A stretch of 64,000 bases of DNA, from the NCBI RefSeq assembly GCF_020447225.1, contig NZ_JAJAEO010000176.1:1-64000 (forward strand), written 5' to 3'. The notes beneath the pieces were generated by a model that saw nothing but the letters and a program-made list of their open reading frames with translations, did not search any database and was not told the origin of the DNA. Shown here in pieces: positions 63,959-64,000 of this stretch. Every line of letters starts with the position of its first letter. The first letter of the stretch is position 1. The translations under genes were made by a program, and so were the position numbers. The DNA is from Methylophaga pinxianii (lineage in GTDB: Bacteria; Pseudomonadota; Gammaproteobacteria; Nitrosococcales; Methylophagaceae).

Positions 63959-64000
63959 TAAGAACTCACTACAAACACCAGAATTGGTTTGTTCATTATA

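Overview
The window reads as chromosomal DNA of a free-living Gram-negative gammaproteobacterium with moderate GC, packed almost wall to wall with genes on both strands. The outer-membrane and LPS machinery (mlaA, kdsC/kdsD, lptABC, Slp, OprO/P-type porins), flagellar genes (flgNMA, cheV) and a large soluble NAD-linked molybdenum formate dehydrogenase locus fit an aerobic, motile, formate-oxidising bacterium, for example a marine methylotroph of the Methylophaga type. That genus is an inference from gene content. No rRNA or other taxonomic marker lies in the window, and I saw no tRNA, CRISPR array, prophage or insertion sequence.

Layout. 0-3.4 kb: the 3' part of a hybrid sensor kinase converges on rpfF (DSF fatty-acid signal synthase), which sits beside a Tat-signal histone-deacetylase-fold protein. 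3.5-6.5 kb: a DUF523-DUF1722 protein, a TIGR01777 epimerase and hemH. 6.5-9.8 kb: flgN-flgM-flgA with a clear sigma-28 promoter, divergent from cheV, then a decayed ANTAR regulator. 9.9-16.3 kb: a gliding-type (GldA/F/G) ABC exporter with a DUF4340 protein, and a DUF2333 protein.

16.4-32.8 kb is a molybdenum and formate island. It holds a short ModE-like regulator, two paralogous OprO/P-type porins, moaC/moaD/moaE, a second ModE-type regulator fused to a periplasmic-binding-like domain, fdsG-fdsB-fdsA-fdhD-fdsD, an OFA-type formate/oxalate transporter, and modABC behind a promoter overlapped by a ModE-type operator. The genes cover oxyanion entry, cofactor synthesis, enzyme assembly and formate supply. 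A YdeP-like molybdoprotein follows at 35.5-37.8 kb after ubiD and a strongly structured intergenic element.

38-48 kb: a DksA-type zinc-finger protein, prlC, an LpxH-like phosphoesterase with a glycosyltransferase, mlaA, and the run yrbG-kdsD-kdsC-lptC-lptA-lptB, in which LptA carries an extra C-terminal SH3 domain. 48-57 kb: an unusual NMT1-PAS-kinase-receiver hybrid, an M23 peptidase, xseA, guaB-guaA, an acylphosphatase and a DUF6524 membrane protein. 57-64 kb: a YjiK-like lipoprotein, gnd coupled to an archaeal-type nucleotidyltransferase, a PepSY-TM-like protein, a three-gene operon of unrecognised small proteins behind a consensus promoter with a Fur-like palindrome, an Slp lipoprotein and the ribosome-assembly GTPase YlqF/RbgA.

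For an undescribed system, the best candidates are the molybdate/formate island with its dedicated porins, the small-protein operon at 61.6-62.4 kb, and the DSF synthase next to an exported deacetylase-fold enzyme.
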